Shown here in pieces: positions 1 through 9,176 of a DNA stretch of 64,000 nucleotides; positions within the stretch are counted from its first letter, which is position 1; each line of letters begins with the position of its first letter. A program made the position numbers and the translations under genes. The notes beneath the pieces are model-generated. The model made no database searches. It had not been told where the DNA came from and saw nothing but the letters and a program-made list of their open reading frames with translations. Source of the stretch: Myxococcus xanthus (GTDB lineage Bacteria; Myxococcota; Myxococcia; Myxococcales; Myxococcaceae); NCBI RefSeq assembly GCF_900106535.1, contig NZ_FNOH01000018.1, forward strand, positions 62,001-126,000, given 5' to 3'.

Positions 1-1748
1 GGGTCGCTGAGTTCCTCGACGATGAGCTTGTCCAGCTCCACCTCACCGCCGCTGATGGCGAGCTCGATTTCCTTGCCCGCCTCGCGGGTGATGCGTCGCA
101 CCAGCCGTGCCAGCTTGTCGAACACCTGGCCGACGGGGACCATCCGCGCTTCCAGGAGGCCTTCCTGAAGGGCTTCCAGCTTGCGCTCCAGGCCTCGCGT
201 TTCGCGCGCCAGCTCCTGGCCGAATAGCTTGGAGAGCGCCACCGCGCCGTCCTGCCTCGCGGACTCCGCGAGCCGCTGGAGATTGGCCTTGATGAGCAGC
301 AGCTCGCCCACCATGTTGATGAGGCCATCCAGGCGACCGATGTCCACCCGCACGGTCTGCGTCAGGGAGCGCAGCGACGTGTCCGCCGTCAGCGCCGCAG
401 GGGTGCTCACGGGGGCGCCGGCCGGTGCCGCTGGGGCTACCGAGAGGCCCTTGGGTGATGCCTTGGCGGCGCCCTGGAGGTAGGCGACGACGGGCACGCT
501 GGAGGGTCCGGGCACGGGAGTCAGTGAAGGCGAGCCGCTGGCATTGGCAGGCACGTCGGCGTCCGACGTGGGCCATTCCAGGGGCCCGGGCTCCGTGTCT
601 TCCGGTACGTGCGAAAGGAGCGGCTGCTGCGCCTCGGGAGACATCGCGGCGGGCGTCGCGCGCACACCCTTCTTCTTTCCGCCGCCCTTGGGCGACGTCG
701 AATGCCCTGCCGCGGGCGCATCCTTGGCGTCCGCGGACGTGCCTCGGCTTGCGGCGCCTCGGGAGCCGCGCGAGGGCGTTGCTCCCTTCCGCGACGCCTC
801 TGGGGCCGTATCCGTCACGCGGACGGGTGCATCAGGTGCCGCGAGGCCCCCTGCCACTGCGTCCTGAGCAGTGCTTGCGTCCCCATCGTGCGTCGCCGCG
901 TCTCCAGTCCGCGTCTCGGACTTCGCGCCCCCGGACGCGCGAATCGTCGCGGCGGGTTGCGCGGCCTGAAGCAGCGCGCTCGTCGCAGCCGCCGCGGCCG
1001 GGCGCACCGTCAACGCGGACAGCTCCGCGGGCGTTCCCTCCAGTCCCGTCTCCAGGGACACACGGTCGACCTGCGCACCGAAAATCAGGTCGAACGCGAT
1101 GCCATGCGCGCCACCCGGCTGCGCGGACGGCAACGTGCTGATGACCTCGCCCAGCGGCTTGAGCCTCGCGTTGAGCTCCGCCAGTCCCTTGTCGAAGTCG
1201 GACAAATCAAAGGCGGCCCGCACGCGCCACAGCGACACACCCCGCCGCACGTTCTCCCGCAGCCGGTGTTCCTCATACTCCGTGAAGACGGAGCGGACCT
1301 GCGCCTCCAGCTCCAACCGGTCCAGCGGGTCGTCCGCGGCAACCTCCGCCGGAGCGCCCATCGACGCCATCCGCGCGGCCATCGCCTCCACGCGGGCGGA
1401 CAGGCTTTCGCTCTCCGCGCCGCGAGCGGCCTCGCCCAGCAGCGCCTGGAACGCATCCAGCGCTTCAATCAGCGCATCCAGGACCGCGCCGTCCAGCAGC
1501 AGCTTCCCCAGCCGAAGCCTGTCGAGCAGGTCCTCCGTCCCATGCGCCAGCCGGGAGATGCGCTCCTGGCCGAACAGCCCGGACAGCCCCTTGAGCGAAT
1601 GCGCCGCGCGGAAGATGCCATTGACCAGGTCCGGGTCCGCCTCGGAGCCCCGGCGCTCGTCGAGCACGAGCAGGTCCCTGGCCAGGGCGTCGAGAATCTC
1701 CGTCGCCTCGGCCACGAACTCGGCCAGCGCCTTGCTTCCCGGACTCAC
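1..1748 (-). CDS. cheA: CheA-type chemosensory histidine kinase (3' end outside window)
   Basis: Autophosphorylating kinase of a chemosensory array that passes phosphate to CheY/CheB partners. The 582 residues visible begin with an Hpt (P1) domain containing AAHSLKG, with the phosphoacceptor His at about residue 50. A P2-like segment (around 170-210) is followed by a long Ala/Pro/Ser-rich linker (about 215-430). The P3 dimerisation helix (VDIGRLDGLINMVGELLL) and the start of the P4 ATPase domain come next, and the window edge cuts at EELSDP, just before the expected N-box. The GTG start overlaps the stop of the upstream receiver gene (GTGA), so translation is probably coupled. The low-complexity linker between P2 and P3 resembles that of FrzE. 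It is probably one of the accessory Che clusters of Myxococcus; which one cannot be decided from this fragment. Confidence 0.93.
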   Translation of the reverse strand, partial: MSPGSKALAEFVAEATEILDALARDLLVLDERRGSEADPDLVNGIFRAAHSLKGLSGLFGQERISRLAHGTEDLLDRLRLGKLLLDGAVLDALIEALDAFQALLGEAARGAESESLSARVEAMAARMASMGAPAEVAADDPLDRLELEAQVRSVFTEYEEHRLRENVRRGVSLWRVRAAFDLSDFDKGLAELNARLKPLGEVISTLPSAQPGGAHGIAFDLIFGAQVDRVSLETGLEGTPAELSALTVRPAAAAATSALLQAAQPAATIRASGGAKSETRTGDAATHDGDASTAQDAVAGGLAAPDAPVRVTDTAPEASRKGATPSRGSRGAASRGTSADAKDAPAAGHSTSPKGGGKKKGVRATPAAMSPEAQQPLLSHVPEDTEPGPLEWPTSDADVPANASGSPSLTPVPGPSSVPVVAYLQGAAKASPKGLSVAPAAPAGAPVSTPAALTADTSLRSLTQTVRVDIGRLDGLINMVGELLLIKANLQRLAESARQDGAVALSKLFGQELARETRGLERKLEALQEGLLEARMVPVGQVFDKLARLVRRITREAGKEIELAISGGEVELDKLIVEELSD

Positions 1749-2119
1749 GGCAGCTTCAGGTAGCGCCGCAGGAGCGCTTCCAGGCTCCCGGGGAGGAAGG
1801 GCTTGACCAGATACTCCGCGGCGCCCAGCGCGAGCCCGCGCTCGCGGTCCTGATCGCGCCCCTCCGTGGTGATGATGAAGAGCGGCACTTCGCGGTAGTT
1901 GGGGTTCTTCTTGACGAAGTTGATGAGCTCCAGCCCGTTGATGTCAGGCATGTTGATGTCGGTGATGATGAGCTCGAAGCGGTGACGCGGCAGCAGCTTC
2001 AGGGCCTCGAAGCCGCTCGAGGTCACCACCACCTCGACCCCCTCCACGGCCTCGACCATCGCGGCGATGTACTCGCGCGATGCTTTCGAGTCCTCGACAA
2101 TCAACACCTTGACACGCAT
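1745..2119 (-). CDS. CheY-like single-domain response regulator
   Basis: Stand-alone receiver of 124 residues with no output domain. The acidic pocket (VED near residues 8-10), phosphoacceptor Asp54 in IITDINMPD, conserved Thr in ITTEG and Lys in YLVKPF are all present, so it should be phosphorylatable. It precedes cheA with a 4-base GTGA overlap and is its most likely partner, acting as phosphate sink or as output to a motor or regulator. I chose the ATG at 2119 because the fold starts immediately there (MRVKVLIVED); the open frame continues upstream to 2305 but gives only low-complexity Arg-rich sequence overlapping the next gene. Confidence 0.92.
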   Translation of the reverse strand: MRVKVLIVEDSKASREYIAAMVEAVEGVEVVVTSSGFEALKLLPRHRFELIITDINMPDINGLELINFVKKNPNYREVPLFIITTEGRDQDRERGLALGAAEYLVKPFLPGSLEALLRRYLKLP

Positions 2120-2174
2120 GTGCGCTCGCCCCGGGCGAGACATGCTAGCAGAAGGCCCGCCCGCCCGCCGAGCG

Positions 2175-2666
2175 TCAGCCCTTGCGTGCAGGCAGCGACT
2201 TGACGAGTCCCTTGTCCGCCAGGACGGCCACCCGTTCGCCCTTGAACGCGGGCAGAAAGCCCTTCTGGAAAGCCGCGGCCCGCGCGGCGTCCTCCACCTG
2301 GCCACCGGCGGGCACTTCCAGCGCCACGGACTCCACCCGGGCCTTGGACAGCACCCTTCCCGCTTCAGCCATCGCGTCGTTCAACGTAACCGCGTCCAGT
2401 CGCTGACGCGCGCCCAGCCCCACGACGAAGATGCGGGGCACCGCCAGCTTCCCGTCCGAGGGCAGCAACAGCCAGTCATCCTTCGCGCCCGTGAAGAAGC
2501 CGGCCTTGAGCACCCGCGAGAGCGAGCCACACAGCCGCCAGTCCACGAAGCCCGCGGAGGACGGCAGGGGCCGGTCATCCTCGGCGATGAAGAGGCAGAG
2601 CGCGTCCACCCCGCCGAGCGTGTCCAGGCCCTCCAATCCGATGTCGTGCGTCGTCGTCTGGCTCAC
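2175..2666 (-). CDS. Stand-alone leucyl aminopeptidase N-terminal (M17_N-like) domain protein
   Basis: 163 residues from a GTG start, 30 bases after nusB. The sequence resembles the macro-like N-terminal domain of M17 leucyl aminopeptidases: an early GGVDALCLFIAEDDRPLP segment, then WLLLPSDGKL, PRIFVVGLGARQRLD and a C-terminal AFQKGF region. The catalytic C-terminal peptidase domain with its metal ligands is absent and does not follow in another frame. The protein is therefore unlikely to be a peptidase; a nucleic-acid or ligand-binding role is possible but unproven. Position suggests co-transcription with nusB and the rib genes. Confidence 0.8.
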   Translation of the reverse strand: MSQTTTHDIGLEGLDTLGGVDALCLFIAEDDRPLPSSAGFVDWRLCGSLSRVLKAGFFTGAKDDWLLLPSDGKLAVPRIFVVGLGARQRLDAVTLNDAMAEAGRVLSKARVESVALEVPAGGQVEDAARAAAFQKGFLPAFKGERVAVLADKGLVKSLPARKG

Positions 2667-2696
2667 GGCGCGTCCCTCGCGGCTGGCGTCAGCGGC

Positions 2697-3119
2697 TCAC
2701 GGCTTGTTCAAGGCGACCGCGACGCGGTCCAGGAGCCCGTTGACGAACGCGCTCGATTCTTCATTGCCGAAGTTCTTGCCCAGCTCCACCGCCTCGTTGA
2801 TGGACACCTTGCGGGGGATGTCCGGGCGGTACTTCAGCTCGAAAATGCCCAGTCGCAGCACGTTCCGGTCGATGCGCGACATGCGGTCCAGGCGCCAGTT
2901 GTGGCTGTGCCGCTCAATGAGCTGGTCGATTTCGTCCCGGTGGGACTGCACACCTTCCACCAGTTCCCGGGCGAACTTCACCGCGTCCGGGTCCCGCTTG
3001 TTGCTCTCCTCGGCGGCCGACCAGGCTGACTCCAGCGCCTCCGCCGTCGTCGCGGTGGCCATCTCCAACTGGTAGAGCGCCTGCAGCGCACGCTCACGTC
3101 CCGTTCTTCGCGCGCCCAT
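2697..3119 (-). CDS. nusB: Transcription antitermination factor NusB
   Basis: All-helical RNA-binding factor that joins NusE (S10) on boxA RNA to allow antitermination in rRNA operons. The 140 residues match the family's usual size. Typical features include the N-terminal GRERALQALYQLE helix, RIDRNVLRLGIFEL, KVSINEAVELGKNF and the C-terminal FVNGLLDRVA motif. It starts 3 bases after the ribH stop, giving the common ribH-nusB pairing, and is probably translated from the same mRNA as the riboflavin genes. Confidence 0.97.
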   Translation of the reverse strand: MGARRTGRERALQALYQLEMATATTAEALESAWSAAEESNKRDPDAVKFARELVEGVQSHRDEIDQLIERHSHNWRLDRMSRIDRNVLRLGIFELKYRPDIPRKVSINEAVELGKNFGNEESSAFVNGLLDRVAVALNKP

Positions 3120-3122
3120 GGC

Positions 3123-3626
3123 CTACGCCTTCCTTCCGTCCGTCGCTGACATCTTCGCGTACAGATTGACCATCTCGATGCAGGCCAGTGTGGCCTCCGC
3201 TCCCTTGTTCCCAGCCTTCACGCCCGCCCGGTCGATGGCCTGTTCCACCGTGTCCGTCGTCAGCACGCCAAAAGTCACCGTCGTGGCGGGGGTGGCGGCC
3301 GCGGCCTCGAAGGCCACCGCGCCAATGCCCTTGGCGCACTCGCCGGCCACATAGTCGAAGTGCGGCGTGCCGCCCCGGATGACGGCGCCCAGGGTGATGA
3401 CGCCCACGTACTGCCGCGTCTCGGTCACGCGCCGAACCAGACCGGGCAGCTCATAGGTTCCGGGGCAGCGGTACACGTCGATGTCCGCGTCGGCCACGCC
3501 GTGGCGCACCAGCGTGTCCACGGCGCCCTTGGCCAGCTCCTCGGTGATGAAGCCGTTGAAGCGGGCCACGCAGATGGCGAAGCGGCCCTTGGGGGGTAGA
3601 AAGTCACCGTCGAAGTAGCGAGGCAT
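3123..3626 (-). CDS. ribH: 6,7-dimethyl-8-ribityllumazine synthase
   Basis: Penultimate step of riboflavin synthesis: condenses 5-amino-6-ribitylaminouracil with 3,4-dihydroxy-2-butanone 4-phosphate. The 167-residue chain has the family landmarks: ICVARFNGFI near the N terminus, the PGTYELP loop, GAVIRGGTPHFDYVAGEC, and PVxFGVLTTDT-like sequence (VTFGVLTTDTVEQA). I place the start at the ATG at 3626 (MPRYFDGDF); the frame is open to 3680, but the additional residues are Arg-rich and unlike the family. It lies 40 bases after ribE, with no ribBA gene between them. Confidence 0.96.
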   Translation of the reverse strand: MPRYFDGDFLPPKGRFAICVARFNGFITEELAKGAVDTLVRHGVADADIDVYRCPGTYELPGLVRRVTETRQYVGVITLGAVIRGGTPHFDYVAGECAKGIGAVAFEAAAATPATTVTFGVLTTDTVEQAIDRAGVKAGNKGAEATLACIEMVNLYAKMSATDGRKA

Positions 3627-3666
3627 GCCGCGCTTCCTACACCACCCCGGGGCCCGGCGTCGCCTG

Positions 3667-4329
3667 CTACGGCGTGCCAAACCCCGCAGCCGCGATGGCC
3701 GCCGCCGTCAGCCCGCCACGTCCCCCGGGGGCCCCCTGGCCCCGCTGGAGCGCGAACAGCCGCGCCACGTACTTCCCTATCTGGTCCGCCTCCAGGTTCA
3801 CCTTCGACCCCACGCCCCGCGCCTTCAAGGTGGTGCGCTCCTGCGTCTCCGGGATGAGCTGCACCCGGAACCGGTCCGCCTCCACGGTGTTGACGGTGAG
3901 GCTGATGCCGTCGATGGCCACCGAGCCCTTCTCGATGAAGTACGGCGCCAGTTCCTCCGGCAGCCGGAACCCCATCACCCAGGAGCCACCCTCCGGGTAC
4001 GTCTCCAGCACCTCACTGACGGCGTCCACGTGGCCAGAGACCAGGTGCCCGCCCAGCCGGTCACCCAGCGCCAGGGCCCGCTCCAGGTTCACCTGGTCTC
4101 CGGGCTTCACGGAGCCCAGCGTCGTCCGGCGCAGCGTCTCCGGCGCGGCCTGCACGCGGAAGCTGTCACCGGTGCGCTCCACCACCGTGAGGCAGGCGCC
4201 GTTGACGGCAATCGACTCGCCCAGCTCGAAGGCCGCCGCGCCCAGCGAGGTGTGAATCCACAGGTCGGTCATCCCGCCGGGAATGACGCGCTCCACCCTG
4301 CCAAGGTCCTGAATGAGGCCGGTAAACAT
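3667..4329 (-). CDS. ribE: Riboflavin synthase alpha chain
   Basis: Dismutates two lumazine molecules to riboflavin and the RibD product. The protein has 220 residues and starts with the diagnostic MFTGLIQ. It consists of two tandem lumazine-binding barrels, roughly 1-95 and 96-200; GHLVSGHVD in the first and IDGISLTVN in the second are recognisable. The last 20-odd residues are Gly/Ala-rich and not conserved. It lies between ribD (51 bases upstream) and ribH. Some organisms call this gene ribC. Confidence 0.96.
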   Translation of the reverse strand: MFTGLIQDLGRVERVIPGGMTDLWIHTSLGAAAFELGESIAVNGACLTVVERTGDSFRVQAAPETLRRTTLGSVKPGDQVNLERALALGDRLGGHLVSGHVDAVSEVLETYPEGGSWVMGFRLPEELAPYFIEKGSVAIDGISLTVNTVEADRFRVQLIPETQERTTLKARGVGSKVNLEADQIGKYVARLFALQRGQGAPGGRGGLTAAAIAAAGFGTP

Positions 4330-4380
4330 GGGGCCGCTTATAACGGACCGGCCCCGCCTGCGCCCACGGCCGCTCGTGTC

Positions 4381-5544
4381 CTACAACAGCGCCTGGAGCA
4401 GGATGTCGTCGCCATGGCGTTCGAAGGCGAGGTCCTTCACCGCCAGGGCCTGGGCCATCTCCTTCACCCCCAGGTCGCCGGCCCACGACAGGCCCGGGCT
4501 GCCAATCAGCTTGGGCGCCAGGAACAGCGCCAGCGAATCCGCCAGGCGCCCACGCAGGAAGGAGCCGTACATCTCCGCGCCGCCCTCCACCATGACGTGG
4601 TTGTGGCCGCCCTTCGCCAGCCGCCGCAGCAGGGCCTTGAGGTCCACCTGTCCCGCCTTCTCGCGGAGCTGCCAGACGTCCACACCCTGGGCCAGGAAGC
4701 GCCGCGCCTTGCGGCCCTCCGGATCCTCCAGCGTGGCCACCACGGTGCGCGCGGCGCTGCGCTGCGTGAAGATGGTGTAGCCCGGGGAAAGGCGCAGGTG
4801 GCTGTCCACCACCACGCGCAGCGGGTCCTTCCCGCCGCCTCCGGGCAGCCGCGTGGTCAGCTTCGGGTCGTCCTTCCGGACAGTGTTGGCGCCCACCAGG
4901 ATGACGTCCACCGAGTCCCGCAGCCGGTGGACCCAGGCGCGCGCCGGCGCCCCCGTCACCCAGCGCGAGTCACCAGTCGCGGTGGCCAGCTTCCCGTCCA
5001 GCGTCACCGCCGCCTTGAGCGTCACCCAGGGCAGGCCCGTGCGGATCATCTTGAAGAAGGGCCGGTTGAGGCGGTCCGCATCCTCCGCGAGCACGCCCGT
5101 GAGGACCTTGAGGCCGGCGCGCCGCATCCGCGACACGCCCTTGCCGCTCACCTTCGGGTTGGGGTCCGCCGACGCGCAGATGACGCGCCGGACGCCCGCC
5201 TCGATGATGGCCATGCTGCACGGCGGGGTACGCCCGTAGTGGTCGCACGGCTCCAGCGTGGTGTAGAGGTCCGCGCCCTTGGCGCGCGCACCGGCGGCCT
5301 CCAGCGCGACGACCTCCGCGTGCGCGCTGCCCGCCTTCTTGTGGTAGCCGCGGGCGATGATGCGCCCGCCCTTCACCAGCACCGCGCCCACGACGGGGTT
5401 GGGGCTGGTGCGGCCCAGGCCCTTGGCGGCTTCCTCCAGCGCGATGCGCATGAAGAACTCAGCCACCGCCCGGTCGAAGTCCGCCGCTCGCTTCGCCCGG
5501 GGCGCCCGTGTCGCTTCCAACCTTGCCCGTGTCAACAGCCGCAT
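4381..5544 (-). CDS. ribD: Bifunctional pyrimidine deaminase/reductase RibD
   Basis: Second and third steps of the riboflavin pathway. The deaminase half has the zinc site HAE (SAHAEVVAL) and PCDHYGRTPPC. The reductase half, from about residue 165, includes LKAAVTLDGKLAT, SRWVTG, VGANTVRKDDPKLTTR and VEGGAEMYGSFL. At 387 residues it is slightly longer than usual because of an N-terminal extension of about 30 residues; FFMRIALEEAAKG at residue 31 is where family similarity begins, so a start at that Met (near 5451) is possible. It begins 9 bases after nrdR, which leaves no room for an FMN riboswitch. Confidence 0.95.
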   Translation of the reverse strand: MRLLTRARLEATRAPRAKRAADFDRAVAEFFMRIALEEAAKGLGRTSPNPVVGAVLVKGGRIIARGYHKKAGSAHAEVVALEAAGARAKGADLYTTLEPCDHYGRTPPCSMAIIEAGVRRVICASADPNPKVSGKGVSRMRRAGLKVLTGVLAEDADRLNRPFFKMIRTGLPWVTLKAAVTLDGKLATATGDSRWVTGAPARAWVHRLRDSVDVILVGANTVRKDDPKLTTRLPGGGGKDPLRVVVDSHLRLSPGYTIFTQRSAARTVVATLEDPEGRKARRFLAQGVDVWQLREKAGQVDLKALLRRLAKGGHNHVMVEGGAEMYGSFLRGRLADSLALFLAPKLIGSPGLSWAGDLGVKEMAQALAVKDLAFERHGDDILLQALL

Positions 5545-5553
5545 GTGCTTTCT

Positions 5554-6060
5554 CTAACCGCCCTTGTCCACCGGTGCCGAGGGAGGCGCCTGGCGCTGCT
5601 CGCGCGCCTCCGCCTCGCGCAGGGCCTTCAGCTCGTCCATGAACTCCGCGATGTCGCGGAAGCTGCGGTACACGGACGCGAAGCGGACATAGGCCACCTC
5701 GTCCAGCTGCCGCAGCCGGCGCATGATCTCCTCGCCGATGACGGACGAGGGCACTTCCTTCTCGCCCATGCCCTGCAGCTGCCGCTCGATGGCGACCACC
5801 GTCTCCTCGAGCTGATCCGCGGACACGGGCCGCTTCTCACACGCCTTCTTCAGCCCGTTGACGATCTTCTCCCGGTCGAACGCCTCGCGCCGCCCGTCCT
5901 TCTTCACGATGAGCGGGTAGAGCTCCTCCACCCGCTCATACGTGGTGAAGCGGCGCTTGCAGGTCAGGCACTCGCGGCGCCGCCGGATGACGGAGCCCTC
6001 GTGTGACTCACGGGAGTCGATGACCTTGTTCTCGGCGTCCTGACAGAAGGGGCAGCGCAT
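5554..6060 (-). CDS. nrdR: Transcriptional repressor NrdR
   Basis: ATP/dATP-sensing repressor of ribonucleotide reductase genes. The N-terminal zinc ribbon has its four cysteines in CPFC and CLTCKRRF, followed by an ATP-cone domain ([15 protein letters not shown] onward) and [12 protein letters not shown] near the end. The 168 residues include a short Pro/Gln-rich tail beyond the conserved core. Its place between glyA and ribD is the usual one in proteobacteria. Confidence 0.97.
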   Translation of the reverse strand: MRCPFCQDAENKVIDSRESHEGSVIRRRRECLTCKRRFTTYERVEELYPLIVKKDGRREAFDREKIVNGLKKACEKRPVSADQLEETVVAIERQLQGMGEKEVPSSVIGEEIMRRLRQLDEVAYVRFASVYRSFRDIAEFMDELKALREAEAREQRQAPPSAPVDKGG

Positions 6061-6081
6061 GGAAGGGTACGGCTCGCCAAT

Positions 6082-7338
6082 CTACTTCAACCGCGAGGCG
6101 TAGAGCGGGAACCCCTGCGAAAGCTCCTTCACCTGCCCCTTGATGCGGGCCAGCGCGGCGTCGTCCTGCGCGGCGTCCAGCGCCTCGCCGATGAGCCGCC
6201 CCACCACCGCCATCTCCGCCTCGCGCATGCCGCGCGTGGTGATGGCCGGCGTGCCCACCCGGACACCGGACGTGGTCATCGGCTTCTCCGGGTCAAACGG
6301 AATCATGTTCTTGTTCACGGTGATTCCGGCCTTGTCCAGCACCTCTTCGGCCACCTTGCCCGTGAGCTTCTTGGGGCGCAGGTCCACCAGCATCAGGTGG
6401 TTGTCCGTGCCGCCGGACGTCAGCCGCAGGCCCGCGCGCTGGAGCGCCTCCGCCAGCGCCTTCGCGTTGGCGACAATCTGCCGCTGGTACGCCTTGAACT
6501 CCGGCGACAGCGCCTCCTTGAAGGCCACCGCCTTGCCGGCGATGACGTGCATCAGCGGGCCGCCCTGGATGCCGGGGAAGATCTGACTGTTGATGGCCTT
6601 GGCGTAGGGCTCGCGGCTCAGCACCAGGCCGCCACGCGGACCGCGCAGCGTCTTGTGCGTGGTGCTGGTGACGATGTCCGCCACCGGCACCGGCGAAGGG
6701 TGCACGCCCGCCGCCACCAGGCCGGCGATGTGCGCCATGTCCACCAGCATCGCCGCGCCCACCGCGTCGGCGATCTCGCGGAACTTCGCGAAGTCCAGCG
6801 TGCGCGGGTACGCACTGGCGCCCACGACGATGACCTTCGGCTTGTGCTCCTTGGCCAGCGACTCCACCTGCGCGAAGTCGATGGTCTCCGTGTCACGCGT
6901 CAGGCCGTAGTGGACGACCTTGTAGAGCTTGCCGGAGAAGTTGAACGTGGCGCCGTGGGTGAGGTGGCCGCCGGAGTTGAGGTCCAGCGACAGCATGGTG
7001 TCGCCCGGCTTCATCAGCGCCATGAAGGCGCCCATGTTGGCCTGGCTGCCGGAGTGCGCCTGCACGTTGACCGCGTCCGCGCCGAACAGGTCCTTGGCGC
7101 GGGCGATGGCCAGGTTCTCCGCGACGTCCACCACCTCGCAGCCGCCGTAGTAGCGCTTGCCGGGGTAGCCTTCCGCGTACTTGTTGGTGAGCACCGAGCC
7201 CACCGCCTCCATCACCGCCGGAGAGACGAAGTTCTCCGAAGCGATGAGCTCCAGCCCTTCCTCCTGGCGCTGGGTCTCCTCGCGGAGGACGCGGGCAATC
7301 TCCGGGTCCACTTCGGCCAGCGTACGGATGTTCTCCAT
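6082..7338 (-). CDS. glyA: Serine hydroxymethyltransferase
   Basis: PLP enzyme that converts serine plus tetrahydrofolate to glycine and methylene-tetrahydrofolate, the main source of one-carbon units. The 418 residues cover the full family length. Visible landmarks are [18 protein letters not shown], the YPGKRYYGG loop, the [11 protein letters not shown] segment, and the PLP-binding Lys in [12 protein letters not shown]. It lies between rpiB (36 bases upstream) and nrdR (21 bases downstream), in one minus-strand run. Confidence 0.98.
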   Translation of the reverse strand: MENIRTLAEVDPEIARVLREETQRQEEGLELIASENFVSPAVMEAVGSVLTNKYAEGYPGKRYYGGCEVVDVAENLAIARAKDLFGADAVNVQAHSGSQANMGAFMALMKPGDTMLSLDLNSGGHLTHGATFNFSGKLYKVVHYGLTRDTETIDFAQVESLAKEHKPKVIVVGASAYPRTLDFAKFREIADAVGAAMLVDMAHIAGLVAAGVHPSPVPVADIVTSTTHKTLRGPRGGLVLSREPYAKAINSQIFPGIQGGPLMHVIAGKAVAFKEALSPEFKAYQRQIVANAKALAEALQRAGLRLTSGGTDNHLMLVDLRPKKLTGKVAEEVLDKAGITVNKNMIPFDPEKPMTTSGVRVGTPAITTRGMREAEMAVVGRLIGEALDAAQDDAALARIKGQVKELSQGFPLYASRLK

Positions 7339-7374
7339 GGCGGACTCCCTCGAACGACGGGTACGGCGGGGCCG

Positions 7375-7818
7375 TTAGCCCTGGGACTCGGCCTCGCGAA
7401 TCATCTGGACGCGCCGCTCGTGGCGGCCGCCTTCGAAAGCAGTGCTGAGGAACGCCTCCAGGATGGCGCGGCCCACGCCGGCCCCCACCACGCGCTGGCC
7501 CAGGCACAGCACGTTGGCGTCATTGTGGGCCCGAGCCATCCGGGCCTCGAACTCCGTGGTGCACAGGGCCGCCCGGATGCCCTTGTGCTTGTTGGCGACG
7601 ATGCTCATGCCAATGCCGGTGCCACACACCAGCACGCCCAGGGTGGCCTCCCCGGACGTCACGGCGCGGGACACCCGCGCGGCGAAGTCCGGGTAGTCCA
7701 CCGAGTCCCGCGTGACGGGACCCACGTCTTCGTGGGCCACGCCCCGCGCGGTGAGCGCGGCCACCAGCTCCTGCCGGAGCTCCAGTCCCGCGTGGTCTGA
7801 AGCGAGGATGACTTTCAC
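7375..7818 (-). CDS. rpiB: Ribose-5-phosphate isomerase B
   Basis: Interconverts ribose 5-phosphate and ribulose 5-phosphate in the pentose phosphate pathway. The protein has 147 residues from a GTG start. ASDHAGLELR near the N terminus, the active-site Cys in LVCGTGIGMSI and the MARAHNDANVLCLG segment identify the RpiB/LacAB family. It starts 20 bases after fabF and ends 36 bases before glyA. The rpiB-glyA-nrdR order is common in Gram-negative bacteria. Confidence 0.96.
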   Translation of the reverse strand: MKVILASDHAGLELRQELVAALTARGVAHEDVGPVTRDSVDYPDFAARVSRAVTSGEATLGVLVCGTGIGMSIVANKHKGIRAALCTTEFEARMARAHNDANVLCLGQRVVGAGVGRAILEAFLSTAFEGGRHERRVQMIREAESQG

Positions 7819-7838
7819 GCGGGTTTCTCCTGAGACAG

Positions 7839-9092
7839 CTAGAAGCGCTTGAACACCAGCACGGCGTTGGTGCCGCCGAAGCCAAACGAGTTGCTCATCA
7901 CCGCGTCCACCCGGGCCTCACGCGCCTGGTTGGGCACGTAGTCCAGGTCGCAGTCCGGATCAGGCGTCGTCTGGTTGATGGTGGGCGGCAGGATGTTGCG
8001 CGCCAGCGCCAGCGCGCTGACCACGCCCTCGAAGCCGCCCGCCGCGCCGAGCATGTGGCCCGTCATCGACTTGGTCGACGACACGGCGATCTTCCGCGCG
8101 TGGTCGCCGAACACCGTCTTGATGGCCTTCGTCTCATTCGCGTCGTTGAACGGCGTCGAGGTGCCGTGAGCGTTGATGTAGCCCACGTCCTCCGGGTTCA
8201 TCCCCGCGGACTGGAGCGCCAGCCGCATGCAGCGCGCCGCGCCCTCGCCTTCCGGCGCCGGCTGGGTGACGTGGTACGCGTCCGAGTTGGCACCGTACCC
8301 CACCACCTCCGCGAGGATGTTGGCGCCGCGCTTCTTCGCGGCCTCCATCTCCTCCAGCACCAGGATGCCCGCGCCCTCGCCCATGACGAAGCCGTCACGG
8401 TCCTTGTCGAAGGGACGGCTGGCCCCGGCCGGATCATCATTGCGTGTGGACAGCGCCTTCATCACCGAGAAGCCACCCAGCCCCAACGGGGTGATGGCCG
8501 CCTCGGCGCCGCCGGCGATGACCGCGTCCGTCTCACCCAGGCGGATGGACTTCCAGGCCTCGCCAATGGCGTGGGCACTGGTGGCACACGCGGACACCGG
8601 CGCCCAGTTCGGCCCCTTGCAGTTGTACCGCATGGAGATGAGGCCCGGCGCCATGTTGATGATCATCTGGATGATGAAGAAGGGCGACAACCGGTCGAAC
8701 CCCTTCTCCAACCCCTTGCGGTGCTGCTCTTCCAGCGAAGAGATACCGCCGATGCCCGAGCCGACGATGACGCCGACCTTCTCCGGGATGTAGCCGTGCG
8801 GAGCATCCGGGCCAATGGGAATGCCCGACTCCGTCACGGCCATCTGCGCGGCGGCCAACGCGAACTGCGCATACAGGTCCATCCGGCGCACTTCGCGCTT
8901 TTCGATGAACGCCTCGGGCTCGAAGTCCTTCACCTCGCCCGCGATGCGCGTGTCGATTTTGCCAACGTCAAAGCGCGTGACCTGGGCAATACCCGACTTG
9001 CCGGCGATCAACGCCTGCCAGTTCTTCTCGGTTCCGGTTCCCAGAGCCGAAACAAGCCCGGTTCCGGTGACGACGACTCGACGTTGTGACAC
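7839..9092 (-). CDS. fabF: Beta-ketoacyl-ACP synthase II
   Basis: Elongating condensing enzyme of type II fatty-acid synthesis. The nucleophile lies in [14 protein letters not shown]; the catalytic His residues are in [11 protein letters not shown] and [16 protein letters not shown] use the GTG at 9092 (first residues [10 protein letters not shown]) because GGAGAG lies six bases upstream and the length (417) fits the family. Another GTG at 9119 would add nine residues and lacks a clear ribosome site. It follows acpP by 84 bases. Confidence 0.97.
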   Translation of the reverse strand: MSQRRVVVTGTGLVSALGTGTEKNWQALIAGKSGIAQVTRFDVGKIDTRIAGEVKDFEPEAFIEKREVRRMDLYAQFALAAAQMAVTESGIPIGPDAPHGYIPEKVGVIVGSGIGGISSLEEQHRKGLEKGFDRLSPFFIIQMIINMAPGLISMRYNCKGPNWAPVSACATSAHAIGEAWKSIRLGETDAVIAGGAEAAITPLGLGGFSVMKALSTRNDDPAGASRPFDKDRDGFVMGEGAGILVLEEMEAAKKRGANILAEVVGYGANSDAYHVTQPAPEGEGAARCMRLALQSAGMNPEDVGYINAHGTSTPFNDANETKAIKTVFGDHARKIAVSSTKSMTGHMLGAAGGFEGVVSALALARNILPPTINQTTPDPDCDLDYVPNQAREARVDAVMSNSFGFGGTNAVLVFKRF

Positions 9093-9176
9093 GGTCCTCT
9101 CCGGTGGCGCCTGGGACACCGGGGACGCCGCGCATCACGCGGCGCCGCCCCGCACCCCGGCACGCCGTGGTGCTAC

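Noticed and set aside
5545-5553. FMN riboswitch expected before ribD
   Set aside because: Only 9 bases separate nrdR and ribD, and no RFN-like sequence is seen.
3625-6006. 793-residue plus-strand open frame over the rib genes
   Set aside because: It is antisense to ribE, ribD and nrdR, which are clearly real; the translation is Arg/His/Ala-rich without any family motif, a normal effect of high GC.
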